Part shown: one piece after another, positions 27,878 to 36,703 of the stretch
Layout: every line of letters begins with the position of its first letter
Position numbering within the stretch: the first letter of the stretch is position 1
Assembly: GCF_002158995.1 (NCBI RefSeq)
Contig: NZ_LOHF01000015.1
Coordinates: 90,110-154,109 of the forward strand
Origin: Pseudomonas caspiana
GTDB taxonomy: Bacteria; Pseudomonadota; Gammaproteobacteria; Pseudomonadales; Pseudomonadaceae
DNA length: 64,000 nucleotides
Direction of reading: 5' to 3'
Position numbers and translations under genes: made by a program
Notes under the pieces: generated by a model
What the model saw: the letters and a program-made list of their open reading frames with translations, nothing else
Databases searched by the model: none
What the model was told of the DNA's origin: nothing

Positions 27878-28285
27878 TCAGAAATTGGCTTGCAGAGCGC
27901 CCAGACCACCTTCGTAGACCTCTTGAAACAGTGCTTCGGCTTCTGCGTCGGAGATTCCGTCGGGGGTGAAACTGCCGGACCAGGTAACGATTGTCTCCTG
28001 ATCGCCCGCGGCAGCCACCACTAAGGTCGCGAGATAGTTCGTCACCGGGAACGGACCCTCCACGATCGAGTAGCTGTAAGTGCGGTTGGCTTCGTCGAAG
28101 GTTTGCAGCTTTTCGACGATCACTGCGCCGTCAGCGGTGGTCAGCGTACGAACACGTCCGCCTTCAGACGATTCGCTGCTGACAATGAACGGCAGCCAGT
28201 CCGGCAGGGACAGAAAACCACCCACCAATTGCCAGACCTGGTCGGCGGATGCGGGTACACGAATGTTTGCAGAGGCTGTTGCCAT
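27878..28285 (-). CDS. SRPBCC (START-like) family protein
   Basis: The 135-residue cytoplasmic protein has the polyketide-cyclase/START layout: VRVP/ASADQVWQLVGGF at the N-terminus, LPFIVSS, TYSYSIVEGPFPVTNYLATL and a final helix EALFQEVYEGGLGAL. Such proteins bind hydrophobic small molecules. The neighbours give no functional hint. The start ATG at 28285 is preceded by CTCAGGAGCACAG (reverse strand), a good ribosome site. Confidence 0.82.
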   Translation of the reverse strand: MATASANIRVPASADQVWQLVGGFLSLPDWLPFIVSSESSEGGRVRTLTTADGAVIVEKLQTFDEANRTYSYSIVEGPFPVTNYLATLVVAAAGDQETIVTWSGSFTPDGISDAEAEALFQEVYEGGLGALQANF

Positions 28286-28365
28286 GGTCTGTGCTCCTGA
28301 GTAAATGAGGGGGATAGTAAACGCAATTGCGTTGCGACTGACACCGTTGCGGTGATCTGTAATCC

Positions 28366-28456
28366 CGCAGTACCAGCTTTAGCCAGGAGGAGGCTGGTAC
28401 ATACGCCGCATTTTTATCGTCAGACATATCGCTCTCCCGGCTAAAGCCAGCCCTAC
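28366..28456. repeat. Intergenic inverted repeat, family C (diverged)
   Basis: Arms AGTACCAGCTTTAGCCAGGA and CTCCCGGCTAAAGCCAGCCC with GTCAGACATATCGC in the spacer. It lies between divergent SRPBCC and serine-hydrolase genes. Confidence 0.85.
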
Positions 28457-28533
28457 CGGGGGATTTAGGAGTGCCTGCTTTTCATGGCGTTACCGGGTAG
28501 CATTCAGTGACTTCTTCGAGAAAAATTGAACAT

Positions 28534-29424
28534 ATGTCGTTTTCCCTCATCACCAACGGCTGCCCAGCTGTAACCGAACCGCCTGATGCACTTGAAACAT
28601 TAGTCCCGTGGTGGAGCTTCACCAAGACGGTCCTCGCCGCAACAGCGCTGACGCTGGTTCGCGATGGCCTCGTCGGGCTGGATGATCAGGTGGCTGAAGG
28701 ACCGTTTACCCTGCGCCAATTACTGCGTCATCAGGCTGGGCTCGCAGACTACAGCGAGTTGCCCGAGTACCACACCGCAGTGGCCAGCGGCGAGCGTGCC
28801 TGGCCTGCGGATGAAATGCTGCAGCGCCTGGACGCCAGTCGATTGCGTTACACGCCCGGCGAAGGCTGGCGTTATTCGAATGTCGGTTATCTGTTCGTGG
28901 CCCGCTTGATCGAGCGGCTGACGGGGCTTTCGCTCGAAGAGGCACTCGCTCAGCGCGTGTTGTCTGCGTTGGGAGTTACGCGGGCGCGTTCGGCGAACGC
29001 TGGTGAAGACATGCAGGCTGCGTGTCAGGGCATTGCCGCTGGCTACGACCCCGGCTGGGTTTATCACCGTTTGTTGATTGGGCCATTGGCAGAAGCGGCG
29101 CTGCTTCTGGATCGTTTGCTGGCGGGCGACCTGTTGCCTCGATGGTTATTAGACGAAATGCAGGCTGCGCTTGTCCTTGGTGGCCCGCTACCCGGGCGCC
29201 CATGGCTGACTCCGGGTTACGGCCTGGGCCTGATGCAAGGCGGCGTAGCGGGAGGCCTGACATTGAGCGGCCACAGCGGCGTAGGGCCGGTGAGTGTTAT
29301 CGCGGTTTATCGCTGCACTCACGGCGGGACTGCCGTGACCTGCGCTGTTTTTCACGAAGGCCCGGATGAAGCCTTGGTCGAAGCCGAGTTAGTGCAGCGC
29401 ATCACGTCAGCGCTAGCATCCTGA
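28534..29424 (+). CDS. Serine hydrolase (beta-lactamase/class C-like family)
   Basis: The 296-residue product has the SxxK nucleophile motif SFTK (in WWSFTKTVL) and the YxN motif YSN (in WRYSNVGYLF), with a later HSG segment (LSGHSGVGP) in place of KTG. There is no signal peptide with the ATG start at 28534, so it is probably cytoplasmic, unlike true AmpC beta-lactamases, and likely an esterase or peptidase. An alternative GTG at 28507 would add nine residues. Substrate unknown. Confidence 0.82.
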   Translation: MSFSLITNGCPAVTEPPDALETLVPWWSFTKTVLAATALTLVRDGLVGLDDQVAEGPFTLRQLLRHQAGLADYSELPEYHTAVASGERAWPADEMLQRLDASRLRYTPGEGWRYSNVGYLFVARLIERLTGLSLEEALAQRVLSALGVTRARSANAGEDMQAACQGIAAGYDPGWVYHRLLIGPLAEAALLLDRLLAGDLLPRWLLDEMQAALVLGGPLPGRPWLTPGYGLGLMQGGVAGGLTLSGHSGVGPVSVIAVYRCTHGGTAVTCAVFHEGPDEALVEAELVQRITSALAS

Positions 29425-29448
29425 CGCCTAACCGTTCACTTACACTCC

Positions 29449-29540
29449 GTAAGAGCGGCTTCAGCCGCGAAGGCGCCGGGACATTCGCTAAATCTGTCTC
29501 GTCAGCAATACCGCACTCCCGGTTAAAGCCGGTCGTGCGA
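29449..29540. repeat. Intergenic inverted repeat, family C (diverged)
   Basis: Arms GTAAGAGCGGCTTCAGCCGC and CTCCCGGTTAAAGCCGGTCG with GTCAGCAATACCGC in the spacer. It lies between the convergent serine-hydrolase and Nudix genes. Confidence 0.75.
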
Positions 29541-29558
29541 ATGCGCGGCGCTGCAGTT

Positions 29559-30305
29559 TTAAAGCTTCGCTTCTACCGCCATGAAGATTTCCTGCTTTTT
29601 GAAGCGGCCGCTGTTGTTCTGGAACTCAGCGATTGTCAGGCCATTGCTCTCAGCGATCTGGCTGACGATTTCTCGATTGGTCAGGCCGTTCTTCTCGTCT
29701 GCCAGGTAGCTTTCAATGGGTATCCATTTGGCCTCGGCGATCTCGTCAGTATCGATGACGTCGATGGCTTGAGTCAGCGGCTTGAGGCGGCAGATAAAGT
29801 GGATATTGGATTTGCCGAATTCATAAGGGTGCCGGGTGGTGAAGCCAAGAATGGCCTCGAAGCTGACCTCGATACCGGTCTCCTCCAGAACCTCGCGAAC
29901 GATCGAGTCCTGAATCCGCTCGCCCGGATCCACGTGGCCGCCGGGCAGGTTAAAGCCCGTAAAGCCTTGATCCCTGACCACCAGAATTTCGTTGTTCTGA
30001 TTGATCACGATTGCCCCGGCCCCGACGATATGCGTCGGAATAAACGGCACGTACGTCGATTCCTGCGGCTTTCTAACCAGCGTGAGGCTTTCGGGCAGGC
30101 AGCTGTGAAAGATAAAACCGTGTGCCACGAACTGCTCGATACTGCTGGTTCGGGAGATGGGCAGGGTGATCCAGGCCAGGCCCTTCTTTTCGGTTTCCAT
30201 GAAAAGCAGAAAGCCCTTGATGGCGGCGTCAAGATCGGCTTTTTCAAAAGAAAAAGACGTCGGATCGATGATCACGCCGTTGTAATCGTTCAGCTTGTAC
30301 TTCAT
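29559..30305 (-). CDS. Nudix hydrolase with N-terminal pre-Nudix domain (NUDT6/plant NUDT-like layout)
   Basis: The 248-residue product has two parts. Residues 20-80 match the pre-Nudix domain layout of NUDT6 and plant NUDT2/7-type enzymes (KGLAWITLPI, then GFIFHS). Residues 93-230 are a Nudix domain with the complete box GX5EX7REVLEETGI (Gly123 to Ile145; Glu138, Glu141, Glu142 present). Downstream, FGKSNIHFICRLKPL and EIAEAKWIPIESYL also resemble plant NUDT7-type proteins by memory. Members hydrolyse ADP-ribose, NADH or similar nucleotides. It ends near an inverted repeat, has no clear operon partner and borders a decayed gene. Composition seems slightly more AT-rich than its neighbours. 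Confidence 0.85.
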   Translation of the reverse strand: MKYKLNDYNGVIIDPTSFSFEKADLDAAIKGFLLFMETEKKGLAWITLPISRTSSIEQFVAHGFIFHSCLPESLTLVRKPQESTYVPFIPTHIVGAGAIVINQNNEILVVRDQGFTGFNLPGGHVDPGERIQDSIVREVLEETGIEVSFEAILGFTTRHPYEFGKSNIHFICRLKPLTQAIDVIDTDEIAEAKWIPIESYLADEKNGLTNREIVSQIAESNGLTIAEFQNNSGRFKKQEIFMAVEAKL

Positions 30306-30374
30306 TGAAAATCCTGGATGGCGTAGGTCAGTGCGGTGAGTTTAATCCTGTCCATTGATTTGCTTCCACTCAAT

Positions 30375-30575
30375 GCCTGAGCGCAGCAAAGCTCCGCGGG
30401 CAGTCAATGCGCTGGTAAACGCCCCTTTTATAGGGCCGAACAGGGTCGACTTCGACAAAGGGTTTTTCGGTCTGATGTCGGCTGTGCTTGAGTTCGTAGA
30501 TGCGTCAGGCCGGAAAAGATTTGCCCGCACCGGTCGGGCCGATCAGTAGCGTCGGTGCCTTGGAGTACGTTACCG
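30375..30575 (-). pseudogene. rtcR: Decayed fragment of rtcR (sigma-54 activator of the RNA-repair operon)
   Basis: On the reverse strand, about 60 codons match the central AAA+ domain of RtcR. Reading from 30558: APTLLIGPTGAGKSFPA, then an in-frame TGA (30507-30505), then RIYELKHSRHQTEKPFVEV. After this a deletion of about 11 codons with a frame change leads to STLFGPIKGAFT and GALLRSG in the other frame (30449-30375). Intact RtcR would read GAGKSFLARRIYELK and FVEVNCATLRGDTAMSTLFGHVKGAFTGA-type sequence (from family knowledge; split here). Neither the N-terminal CARF-like part nor the C-terminus nor rtcB/rtcA is present nearby. The rest of 30306-30714 shows no gene. Confidence 0.75.
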
Positions 30576-30714
30576 TGACCGATGGCGATGGCCGGTGGAG
30601 GGAGCTTCACAACACCCTCAACGACGGAGCAGTTGCAGAGCAACATTGCCGTCATTGAGCGCCTGCCGGTTTCAGCAGCGCGGCTGGCCAAGGCCGCGCT
30701 GCCCGATTCACGGT

Positions 30715-32361
30715 TTATAAGCGGAAGCGGCTGACCAGATTATTGAACGACAGCGCCAGATTCGACAGCTCTTGAGTGGAGGCGCTGGTCTGGTTTGCGC
30801 CTGCGGCGGTCTGGGTCGACAGGTCTTGGATATTGACCAGGTTACGGTCGACTTCACGTGCCACGTTGGCTTGCTCTTCTGAGGCGCTGGCAATAACCAT
30901 GTTGCGCTCGTTGATTTGCGAAATGCCTTCAGCGATTTGTTCCAGTGCTTCACCGGTAGCCTGAGCCAGGCTTTGGGTGTCCGTCACCAGAGACTGGCTT
31001 TTACCCATGGCACGAACGGCCTGGTCAGCGCTGGTTTGCACCGAGTTGATCATGCCTTCGATTTCCCCGGTCGACGCCTGGGTGCGGGCCGCCAAGGCGC
31101 GAACTTCGTCCGCTACCACCGCAAAACCGCGACCTTGTTCGCCTGCACGGGCGGCTTCAATCGCCGCGTTGAGGGCCAACAGGTTGGTCTGCTCGGCAAT
31201 TCCGCGAATCACATCCAGCACCTTGCCTATATCACGGACTTGTACCGCCAGGTCTTCGACCATCGTGGTCGAGGCCGCGATTTCAGTCGTGGCATTGTTG
31301 ATGGCGGACACTGCATTTCGGGCTTTGTCGCGACCGTTGGTGGCTTGCTGGCTGGTCGATCTGGATGCTTCGGAGGTAGACACTGCGTTACGCGCAACTT
31401 CTTCAACCGCCGAGGTCATCTCGGTAACAGCGGTGGCCGCTTGCTGGATCTCGTCGTTCTGGCGCACCAGGCCACGGCTGCTGTTATCGGTGACGGTGGT
31501 CAACTCTTCGGCTGCCGAGGCCAATTGATCGGAGGCGCTGGCGATTTGCTGGATGGTGCCTTTCAGACTGGTTTGCATATCGCTCAACGCGCTCAGCAAC
31601 TGGCCACCCTCATCACGCCCGGTGCTGGCGATGTTCTGAGTCAGGTCTCCATTGGCAATGCGCTGAGCACTGGTCACCGCTGTTGCGATGGGGCGACTGA
31701 TCAGGCGACTGATGAATAGGCCAAGAGCAAAGGCGGCAATGAACGCCAGCGTAATGCCGGTGTAAAGCGCAGTCTTTGCCGAAGACTCCATCGCGTCGGC
31801 GTCCGCTGCACCCTCGCCGATCTGACGATTGTTGGATTCAACCATGAGAGTCAGTTCGTCCATGACAATCCGGTAATTTTTTTGCAGATCACCGAGCAGC
31901 AAGGCGCGACCGCCCTCAAGATCACCGGCTTTCATGAGCGCTACGAATTTTTGCACCAACTCCTGATAAACCGGCCAGTCCTTATCCATTTTGTCGCCAG
32001 CGAGACGTTCGTCATCGGCCAGGGGGGTCTTGCGATAAGTCGAATAGGCCAGTTCGCTCGCCAGCTGATTAGCCTTCATGGACGCCAGAAGTTCATCTTT
32101 TTCGTTCTGCGGCGCATTGGCGCTGGTGGCGACGTACAGGCGGTACATGTCACGTGTTTGTTCCACAGCTTTGGCTTTCGCCTCTGCAGTTTTAGCCACC
32201 GACACCAGGTTGTTGCTGAATACCAGTTTCAGACTATCGGAGAGCTGAGAAACACCCCGGCTGCCAAGCACACCAACACCCAGGGTGATAAATGCGCAAA
32301 GCCCGAAGGCGGTAATCAGTTTGGTCGACAGTTTCGCATCATGAAGCCAGCTCATCGGCAT
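30715..32361 (-). CDS. Methyl-accepting chemotaxis protein
   Basis: The 548-residue product has TM1 (about residues 13-33), a periplasmic 4-helix-bundle-like domain (about 35-195), TM2 (about 197-217), HAMP (about 218-272) and the signalling domain with tip [20 protein letters not shown]. The first Met is followed two codons later by another ([12 protein letters not shown]), which may be the true start. It ends without a CheR-tethering pentapeptide. The ligand is unknown. It is separate from the chemoreceptor at 22314, with which it shares the cytoplasmic part only. Confidence 0.93.
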   Translation of the reverse strand: MPMSWLHDAKLSTKLITAFGLCAFITLGVGVLGSRGVSQLSDSLKLVFSNNLVSVAKTAEAKAKAVEQTRDMYRLYVATSANAPQNEKDELLASMKANQLASELAYSTYRKTPLADDERLAGDKMDKDWPVYQELVQKFVALMKAGDLEGGRALLLGDLQKNYRIVMDELTLMVESNNRQIGEGAADADAMESSAKTALYTGITLAFIAAFALGLFISRLISRPIATAVTSAQRIANGDLTQNIASTGRDEGGQLLSALSDMQTSLKGTIQQIASASDQLASAAEELTTVTDNSSRGLVRQNDEIQQAATAVTEMTSAVEEVARNAVSTSEASRSTSQQATNGRDKARNAVSAINNATTEIAASTTMVEDLAVQVRDIGKVLDVIRGIAEQTNLLALNAAIEAARAGEQGRGFAVVADEVRALAARTQASTGEIEGMINSVQTSADQAVRAMGKSQSLVTDTQSLAQATGEALEQIAEGISQINERNMVIASASEEQANVAREVDRNLVNIQDLSTQTAAGANQTSASTQELSNLALSFNNLVSRFRL

Positions 32362-32630
32362 GTCCTGCAGAGATTGTTCGAAGAACGTTGGGAGATGACC
32401 CGCTCTGCCTTTAATAAGAGAGTAGGTGCCGTAAGCCTATCGGCAAAACTGTTCTGTCCTTAAGGGCGGATTCATATAGCGAAGGTTTTTTCGGCTGGAC
32501 GGGCAAGAGGCATACTCAACCACAATTCGTACATTTTCCCGGCTTTCTCATAAGCCAGACCGCTGGCACCTGCGACGATCCGTCCGTTGTGGCAACAGGC
32601 AAAGGCCTACACATTTGGAAACGGTTCGTA

Positions 32631-32649
32631 GATAATAACAATTCCCATT
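32631..32649 (+). promoter_or_regulatory. Probable Fur box before the TonB receptor gene
   Basis: GATAATAACAATTCCCATT resembles the Fur consensus (three GATAAT-like units, GATAATGATAATCATTATC), strongest in the left half. It lies 33 bases before the receptor ATG at 32682, consistent with iron repression. The rest of the 320-bp gap (32362-32681) holds the divergent promoters and no gene. Confidence 0.6.
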
Positions 32650-32681
32650 AGTGCCCGGAATTGTCCTCTGTGTTCATCCCT

Positions 32682-34790
32682 ATGCGTCGCGCCTATTGCG
32701 TTTCCCTGGCTTTCGGCTGTGTGTTGCTGCCTGCCTTCTCTCACGCTGAAGACACCGTTACCGAGCTGCCTGCCACCGACATTCAGGCCGCTGGTGATAT
32801 CGAAAGCAGCCCGTATGTTCGCTCCACCAGCAGTACCGCAAGCAAGTCAGAAGTGCCGATCAGGGATGAAGCACAGTCAGTCAACGTGGTAACCCAGCAG
32901 ACTCTGGATGATTTTCAGGTCAAGTCGCTGGACGATGCGATGAAGTTCGTCAGCGGTGTTTCGCAATCCAACACGCTGGGCAATACCAAGGACGCGTTGA
33001 TCAAGCGCGGTTTCGGCACCAACGACGACGGAGCCATTCTGCGCGACGGCATCCGTTCGGTAGTAGGGCACAACCTGGGGGCCACCACCGACCACGTGGA
33101 AGTCCTCAAAGGTCCCGCGTCGCTGCTGTATGGCGCAATCGAACCGGGTGGCCTGATCAACGTTGTCAGCAAGCAGCCTGAATACACCCGCAGCACGACC
33201 ATCACCGGTTCCGGCTACAGCGAAGGCGGCGGTACGTTCAGCGTCGACACCACCGGGCCTGTCGAAGGTACCGGGCTTGCCTATCGTCTGGTTGCCGAGC
33301 GCGGCCACGAAGATTACTGGCGCAATTACGGGGTCAATGAGCACACGCTGGTGGCTCCTTCCCTGAGCTGGACCGGCGAACGCGCCAAGCTGACGCTGGC
33401 TTATGAGTACAACGACTATTCCAGCCCGTTCGACCGCGGTACGGTCTTCGCCAATGGCAAACCGGCTGCTGCGAGCTACAAGGATCGTCTGGATGAGCGC
33501 TGGGCCAAGACCGTCGGCATCAGCGAAACCGCTACCGCGAAGTTTGAGTATCAGCTCAATGATGACTGGAAGACGCGGGTGACGTATGGCTGGAACAATG
33601 ATCGCTATAGTCTGGCGATTGCCCAGCCTGTGACGTTGACTGGCAGCAACTTGCGACGTGCCGCGAATGGCGGACATTACGATTATGAAACACGCTACAC
33701 CAGCCTCGACTTTATCGGCGAGCAGCAATTGTTTGGCCAGCGTCACGACATTCTGGTCGGCGTGGACAATGAGGCGCTCGACAAATACCGGGGCAAAACT
33801 TATCGAAATGCGAACATTGCCAGTGGCGCAATCAATATCACTGATCCGCAGTACGGTCGGCTGGCTGAACCCAGCACTGTCAGTCCGACACAAAGCGATG
33901 CTCGCAATGAGCTGACTTCAACCTCTGTTTACTTCAAGGACAACTGGCATTTGAATGACCAGTGGATTCTGGTTTTTGGTGGACGTCAGCAGCATTACGA
34001 TCAGTACGGTGATCAGGGGGTGGGCAGCAGCTTTCAAGTCAACCGCGACGACAATGGTGACACTTTCGTTCCATTCGCCGGGCTTGTTTATCAACCGACT
34101 GAAGCTCTGTCACTGTACGGCAACTACAGCCGGTCGTTTGTACCTAACGACACCGTCGATGATCAGGGTAATACCTTTGATCCTGAGAAGGGGCGCAGCT
34201 ATGAGTTAGGCGCCAAATACAACCCTTCGGAGCGTCTGAACGTTAATGTGGCGGTGTTCGACATCGTCAAGAAAAACGTGGTCACAACAACCACCGTCAA
34301 TGGCGTATCCGTGGCGGAACTGGCAGGTAAAGTAGGCTCAAGAGGCCTGGAGCTTGATGTCACTGGAAAGCTGGCTGAGCGTTGGGATCTGATCGGTACA
34401 TACGCTTACACTCATACCGAAATTCTCGACGACCCGACCAACGAAGGCAAACGTCTGAACAATGCCCCGATGCATACTGCGAGCCTGTATCTCACTCACC
34501 ACCTTGCATTTCCTGAACAAACGGGCCAATGGCATGCCGGTGGCGGCGCCCGTTATGTGGGTGAGCGCCCGGGGGATAACGCGAACAGCTTCTGGATGGA
34601 TAGCTATACCGTTGCCGATGCTTTCCTGCGTTGGGATCTTCCAACCAAGGATTATAAGACCCGCTTACAGCTGAACGTTGATAACCTGTTTGACAAAGAG
34701 TACTACCCGTCCAACACAGGTACCGGCCAATTGCAGGTAAACGTAGGTGAGCCACGCACTGCGCGTCTGACCGCCAGCGTAACGTTCTAA
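32682..34790 (+). CDS. TonB-dependent siderophore receptor
   Basis: The 702-residue outer-membrane protein has a signal peptide (cleavage after FSHA, about residue 23), a TonB-box-like DTVTELPATDI, a plug domain (about 60-170, with DAMKFVSGVSQSNTLGN and VEVLKGPASLLYGAIEPGG) and a 22-strand barrel ending in LTASVTF with a terminal Phe. There is no N-terminal signalling (STN) domain, so it is not a transducer-type receptor. It is of the ferrichrome/ferrioxamine-type siderophore receptor class. No siderophore synthesis, sigma factor or ABC genes are adjacent. I chose ATG 32682; a TTG at 32661 is in frame. Confidence 0.92.
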   Translation: MRRAYCVSLAFGCVLLPAFSHAEDTVTELPATDIQAAGDIESSPYVRSTSSTASKSEVPIRDEAQSVNVVTQQTLDDFQVKSLDDAMKFVSGVSQSNTLGNTKDALIKRGFGTNDDGAILRDGIRSVVGHNLGATTDHVEVLKGPASLLYGAIEPGGLINVVSKQPEYTRSTTITGSGYSEGGGTFSVDTTGPVEGTGLAYRLVAERGHEDYWRNYGVNEHTLVAPSLSWTGERAKLTLAYEYNDYSSPFDRGTVFANGKPAAASYKDRLDERWAKTVGISETATAKFEYQLNDDWKTRVTYGWNNDRYSLAIAQPVTLTGSNLRRAANGGHYDYETRYTSLDFIGEQQLFGQRHDILVGVDNEALDKYRGKTYRNANIASGAINITDPQYGRLAEPSTVSPTQSDARNELTSTSVYFKDNWHLNDQWILVFGGRQQHYDQYGDQGVGSSFQVNRDDNGDTFVPFAGLVYQPTEALSLYGNYSRSFVPNDTVDDQGNTFDPEKGRSYELGAKYNPSERLNVNVAVFDIVKKNVVTTTTVNGVSVAELAGKVGSRGLELDVTGKLAERWDLIGTYAYTHTEILDDPTNEGKRLNNAPMHTASLYLTHHLAFPEQTGQWHAGGGARYVGERPGDNANSFWMDSYTVADAFLRWDLPTKDYKTRLQLNVDNLFDKEYYPSNTGTGQLQVNVGEPRTARLTASVTF

Positions 34791-34804
34791 CTATGCTTGA
34801 CGCT

Positions 34805-34836
34805 GGGAACTGTCGGTATTGCGCGCGACAGTTCCC
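34805..34836. terminator. Bidirectional terminator hairpin
   Basis: Perfect 11-bp stem GGGAACTGTCG/CGACAGTTCCC (34805-34815 and 34826-34836) with a 10-base loop, between the convergent receptor and lipoprotein genes. No long T-run is seen. Confidence 0.75.
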
Positions 34837-34852
34837 GGATCTCCTTGACGTT

Positions 34853-35500
34853 TTACTTCTTGCAGGAGCCTTTGGCACACAGCTCTTTGACCGTCGCCTC
34901 AGTGATCGCCTGCAGACCTTCCTCGGTGATGACCTTCCAGTCGCTTTCCACGACCAGTTGCATGGATTCGCGCTTGTCAGTGATGAGACTGATTGGGGAG
35001 GGTTGACCTGTGGAGGTGATATTCAGGCGCGCTTTGTTGTTGACGGCAATTGAAAACGCACCGGGCGAAAACCACGACCAGAACTCTGTGATATGCACGG
35101 TCACAGCCTGGGTCTCACCGTTCTTTTCTGCAGCCTCGACCACCTGATAACCGGCCTTTCGATAACCTTCAGCGACGCTTTTGGCGATGAGTTGGGAAAC
35201 GCTTTTGCCTTCGGGAAGCAATACGTCACCCATGGCCATGCCGTAGCTGTTGCGCTTCCTGCCGATGGCGCGCTCGGTGATTTTTTTGTCGGAAATTTCT
35301 TCAGCGTGTTTCAGGGAAGGCGTGTCTGCCTGCTTCGGTGCAGTTTCAAAACGACGCTCGTCGAGCGCGGTAATTATCACCTTCTGGCCTGTGCCATTTG
35401 CACTTTGTGGCGTCTGTACATGTACGACAGAGCGGCTGCTGACACAGCCGAAAAGTACGGTTGAAAGCATTAGAAGGGCGGCGATTTTCAGGTGTTTCAT
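34853..35500 (-). CDS. Outer-membrane-type lipoprotein (YajG-like)
   Basis: With the start at 35500 the 215-residue product has a lipoprotein signal ending STVLFGC (lipidated Cys near residue 20), then a domain with DERRFETAP, GKSVSQLIAKSVAEGYRKAGYQVVE and a C-terminal ITEATVKELCAKGSCKK. The layout resembles the YajG/flagellar-associated lipoprotein families, but the match is by general pattern only. An upstream in-frame ATG at 35515 is less likely. It is monocistronic. Confidence 0.7.
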   Translation of the reverse strand: MKHLKIAALLMLSTVLFGCVSSRSVVHVQTPQSANGTGQKVIITALDERRFETAPKQADTPSLKHAEEISDKKITERAIGRKRNSYGMAMGDVLLPEGKSVSQLIAKSVAEGYRKAGYQVVEAAEKNGETQAVTVHITEFWSWFSPGAFSIAVNNKARLNITSTGQPSPISLITDKRESMQLVVESDWKVITEEGLQAITEATVKELCAKGSCKK

Positions 35501-35695
35501 GACGGCTCCAGTCATTGTTTCTGTCCATTACTCGTGTGCGTACTGCCACTTCGGGTGGCTTTGCGGTGATGTCATTGTGCCTTTTTTGGCGCCGGCATCA
35601 TGGCGATTCCCTTCCTGCAACACAAGTGCAACTTTTTTCGATCCGGATTTCTGCTAGCTTCGTCGGTCGACATCCATGGCTGATGAGCGCTATCA

Positions 35696-36130
35696 ATGTT
35701 CACTATTCGCATCATGACGATGGACGACTACGACGCAGTCATTGCCCTGATGAGCAGCACGCCCGGCGTTTCTGTCCGGGACGCAGATTCTCGCGAGTCG
35801 ACTGCCAGGTATCTGCAACGCAATCCCGGAATGAGCTTCGTAGCTGAGGCAGATTCCGGACTTGTTGGTTGTGTGATGTGTGGTCACGATGGTCGACGAG
35901 GTTATTTGCAGCATTTGCTGGTACTGGATAAGTATCGGCGGCAGGGCATTGCCAATGAGTTGGTGGAGCGCTGCCTTTCCAGTCTCGAACGTGAAGGCAT
36001 TTTCAAGTGCCACATCGATGTCTTTAAAACCAACCACGCGGCTGCTGATTATTGGCGCAAGCAAGGCTGGCAATTAAGGACAGACATTGACCGGTACTCT
36101 TTCGTCCGGACCGGTAATGCCAACGCATGA
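35696..36130 (+). CDS. GNAT family N-acetyltransferase
   Basis: The 144-residue protein has a single GNAT domain; the acetyl-CoA pyrophosphate loop is RRQGIANEL (about residue 80) and the C-terminal AADYWRKQGWQ is typical. Acceptor unknown. The protein begins MFTIRIMTMDDYDAV, giving a normal GNAT start. It is followed by a small lipoprotein gene on the same strand, 87 bases on. Confidence 0.85.
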   Translation: MFTIRIMTMDDYDAVIALMSSTPGVSVRDADSRESTARYLQRNPGMSFVAEADSGLVGCVMCGHDGRRGYLQHLLVLDKYRRQGIANELVERCLSSLEREGIFKCHIDVFKTNHAAADYWRKQGWQLRTDIDRYSFVRTGNANA

Positions 36131-36217
36131 TGAATGAAGGGACATTGTGCTTGTATGGAACCAACGCTCTAGCTCGCGGTTCGAAGCAGTACATTCTCAA
36201 TCAGGGACATTCACCCC

Positions 36218-36478
36218 ATGCTTAAAACTCTTGCCTACAGTCTGATGCTGGCGTCTACGATTGGCCTGGCCGCTTGTGATCCGAAATCCGAGAACAAGGC
36301 GCAGGAAGCTCAGCAACACGCCGAAAACGCGAATGACAAAGCAGCTGAAGCGGCCAAAGAGAATGCCAAGGCTGCAGAGGCGCAGGCCGAGTCCAAAGAA
36401 GCCAAGGCCGAAGAAGATAAAACCTTCGTGCCAACTACTCAGGTTCCAGAGTCACTGAAGACACCTGAGAAAAACTGA
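36218..36478 (+). CDS. Small Ala/Glu/Lys-rich lipoprotein
   Basis: The 86-residue product has a lipoprotein signal ending GLAAC (Cys20) and a mature part dominated by Ala, Glu, Lys and Gln (e.g. NDKAAEAAKENAKAAEAQAE), strongly predicted to be a single helix, perhaps a coiled coil. It is a Lpp-like periplasmic spacer in appearance, without clear homology. A strong hairpin follows. Confidence 0.8.
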   Translation: MLKTLAYSLMLASTIGLAACDPKSENKAQEAQQHAENANDKAAEAAKENAKAAEAQAESKEAKAEEDKTFVPTTQVPESLKTPEKN

Positions 36479-36481
36479 GGA

Positions 36482-36517
36482 GCATGGTGTCAGCGTCATT
36501 CGACCCTGACACCATGC
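36482..36517 (+). terminator. Terminator-like hairpin after small lipoprotein gene
   Basis: Perfect 12-bp stem GCATGGTGTCAG/CTGACACCATGC (36482-36493 and 36506-36517) four bases after the stop. No T-run follows. Confidence 0.65.
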
Positions 36518-36540
36518 GTAGTGCGACAAAGAGAAGGCCG

Positions 36541-36566
36541 GTAGGACCGGCTTTAGCCGGTCCTAC
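36541..36566. repeat. Short palindrome of family C core
   Basis: GTAGGACCGGCTTTAGCCGG then TCCTAC is a perfect hairpin with 12-bp arms. It is a single REP-like unit rather than a full paired element and lies after the lipoprotein terminator. Confidence 0.75.
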
Positions 36567-36703
36567 AGTTATTCTTCTCCGCAAACCCCACCGCAGAATC
36601 AGGCAATCACTCCGAAGGATCGGTCTAATTGCTCCCGCGTTATCGCCTTACTCTGAATGCGTATCGAGCTACCCGGCTCATCACTCAGATAAGGACAACA
36701 ATC

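Noticed and set aside
36541..36566. tRNA or small RNA gene
   Set aside because: Only a short perfect hairpin of the family C core; no cloverleaf or promoter signals.
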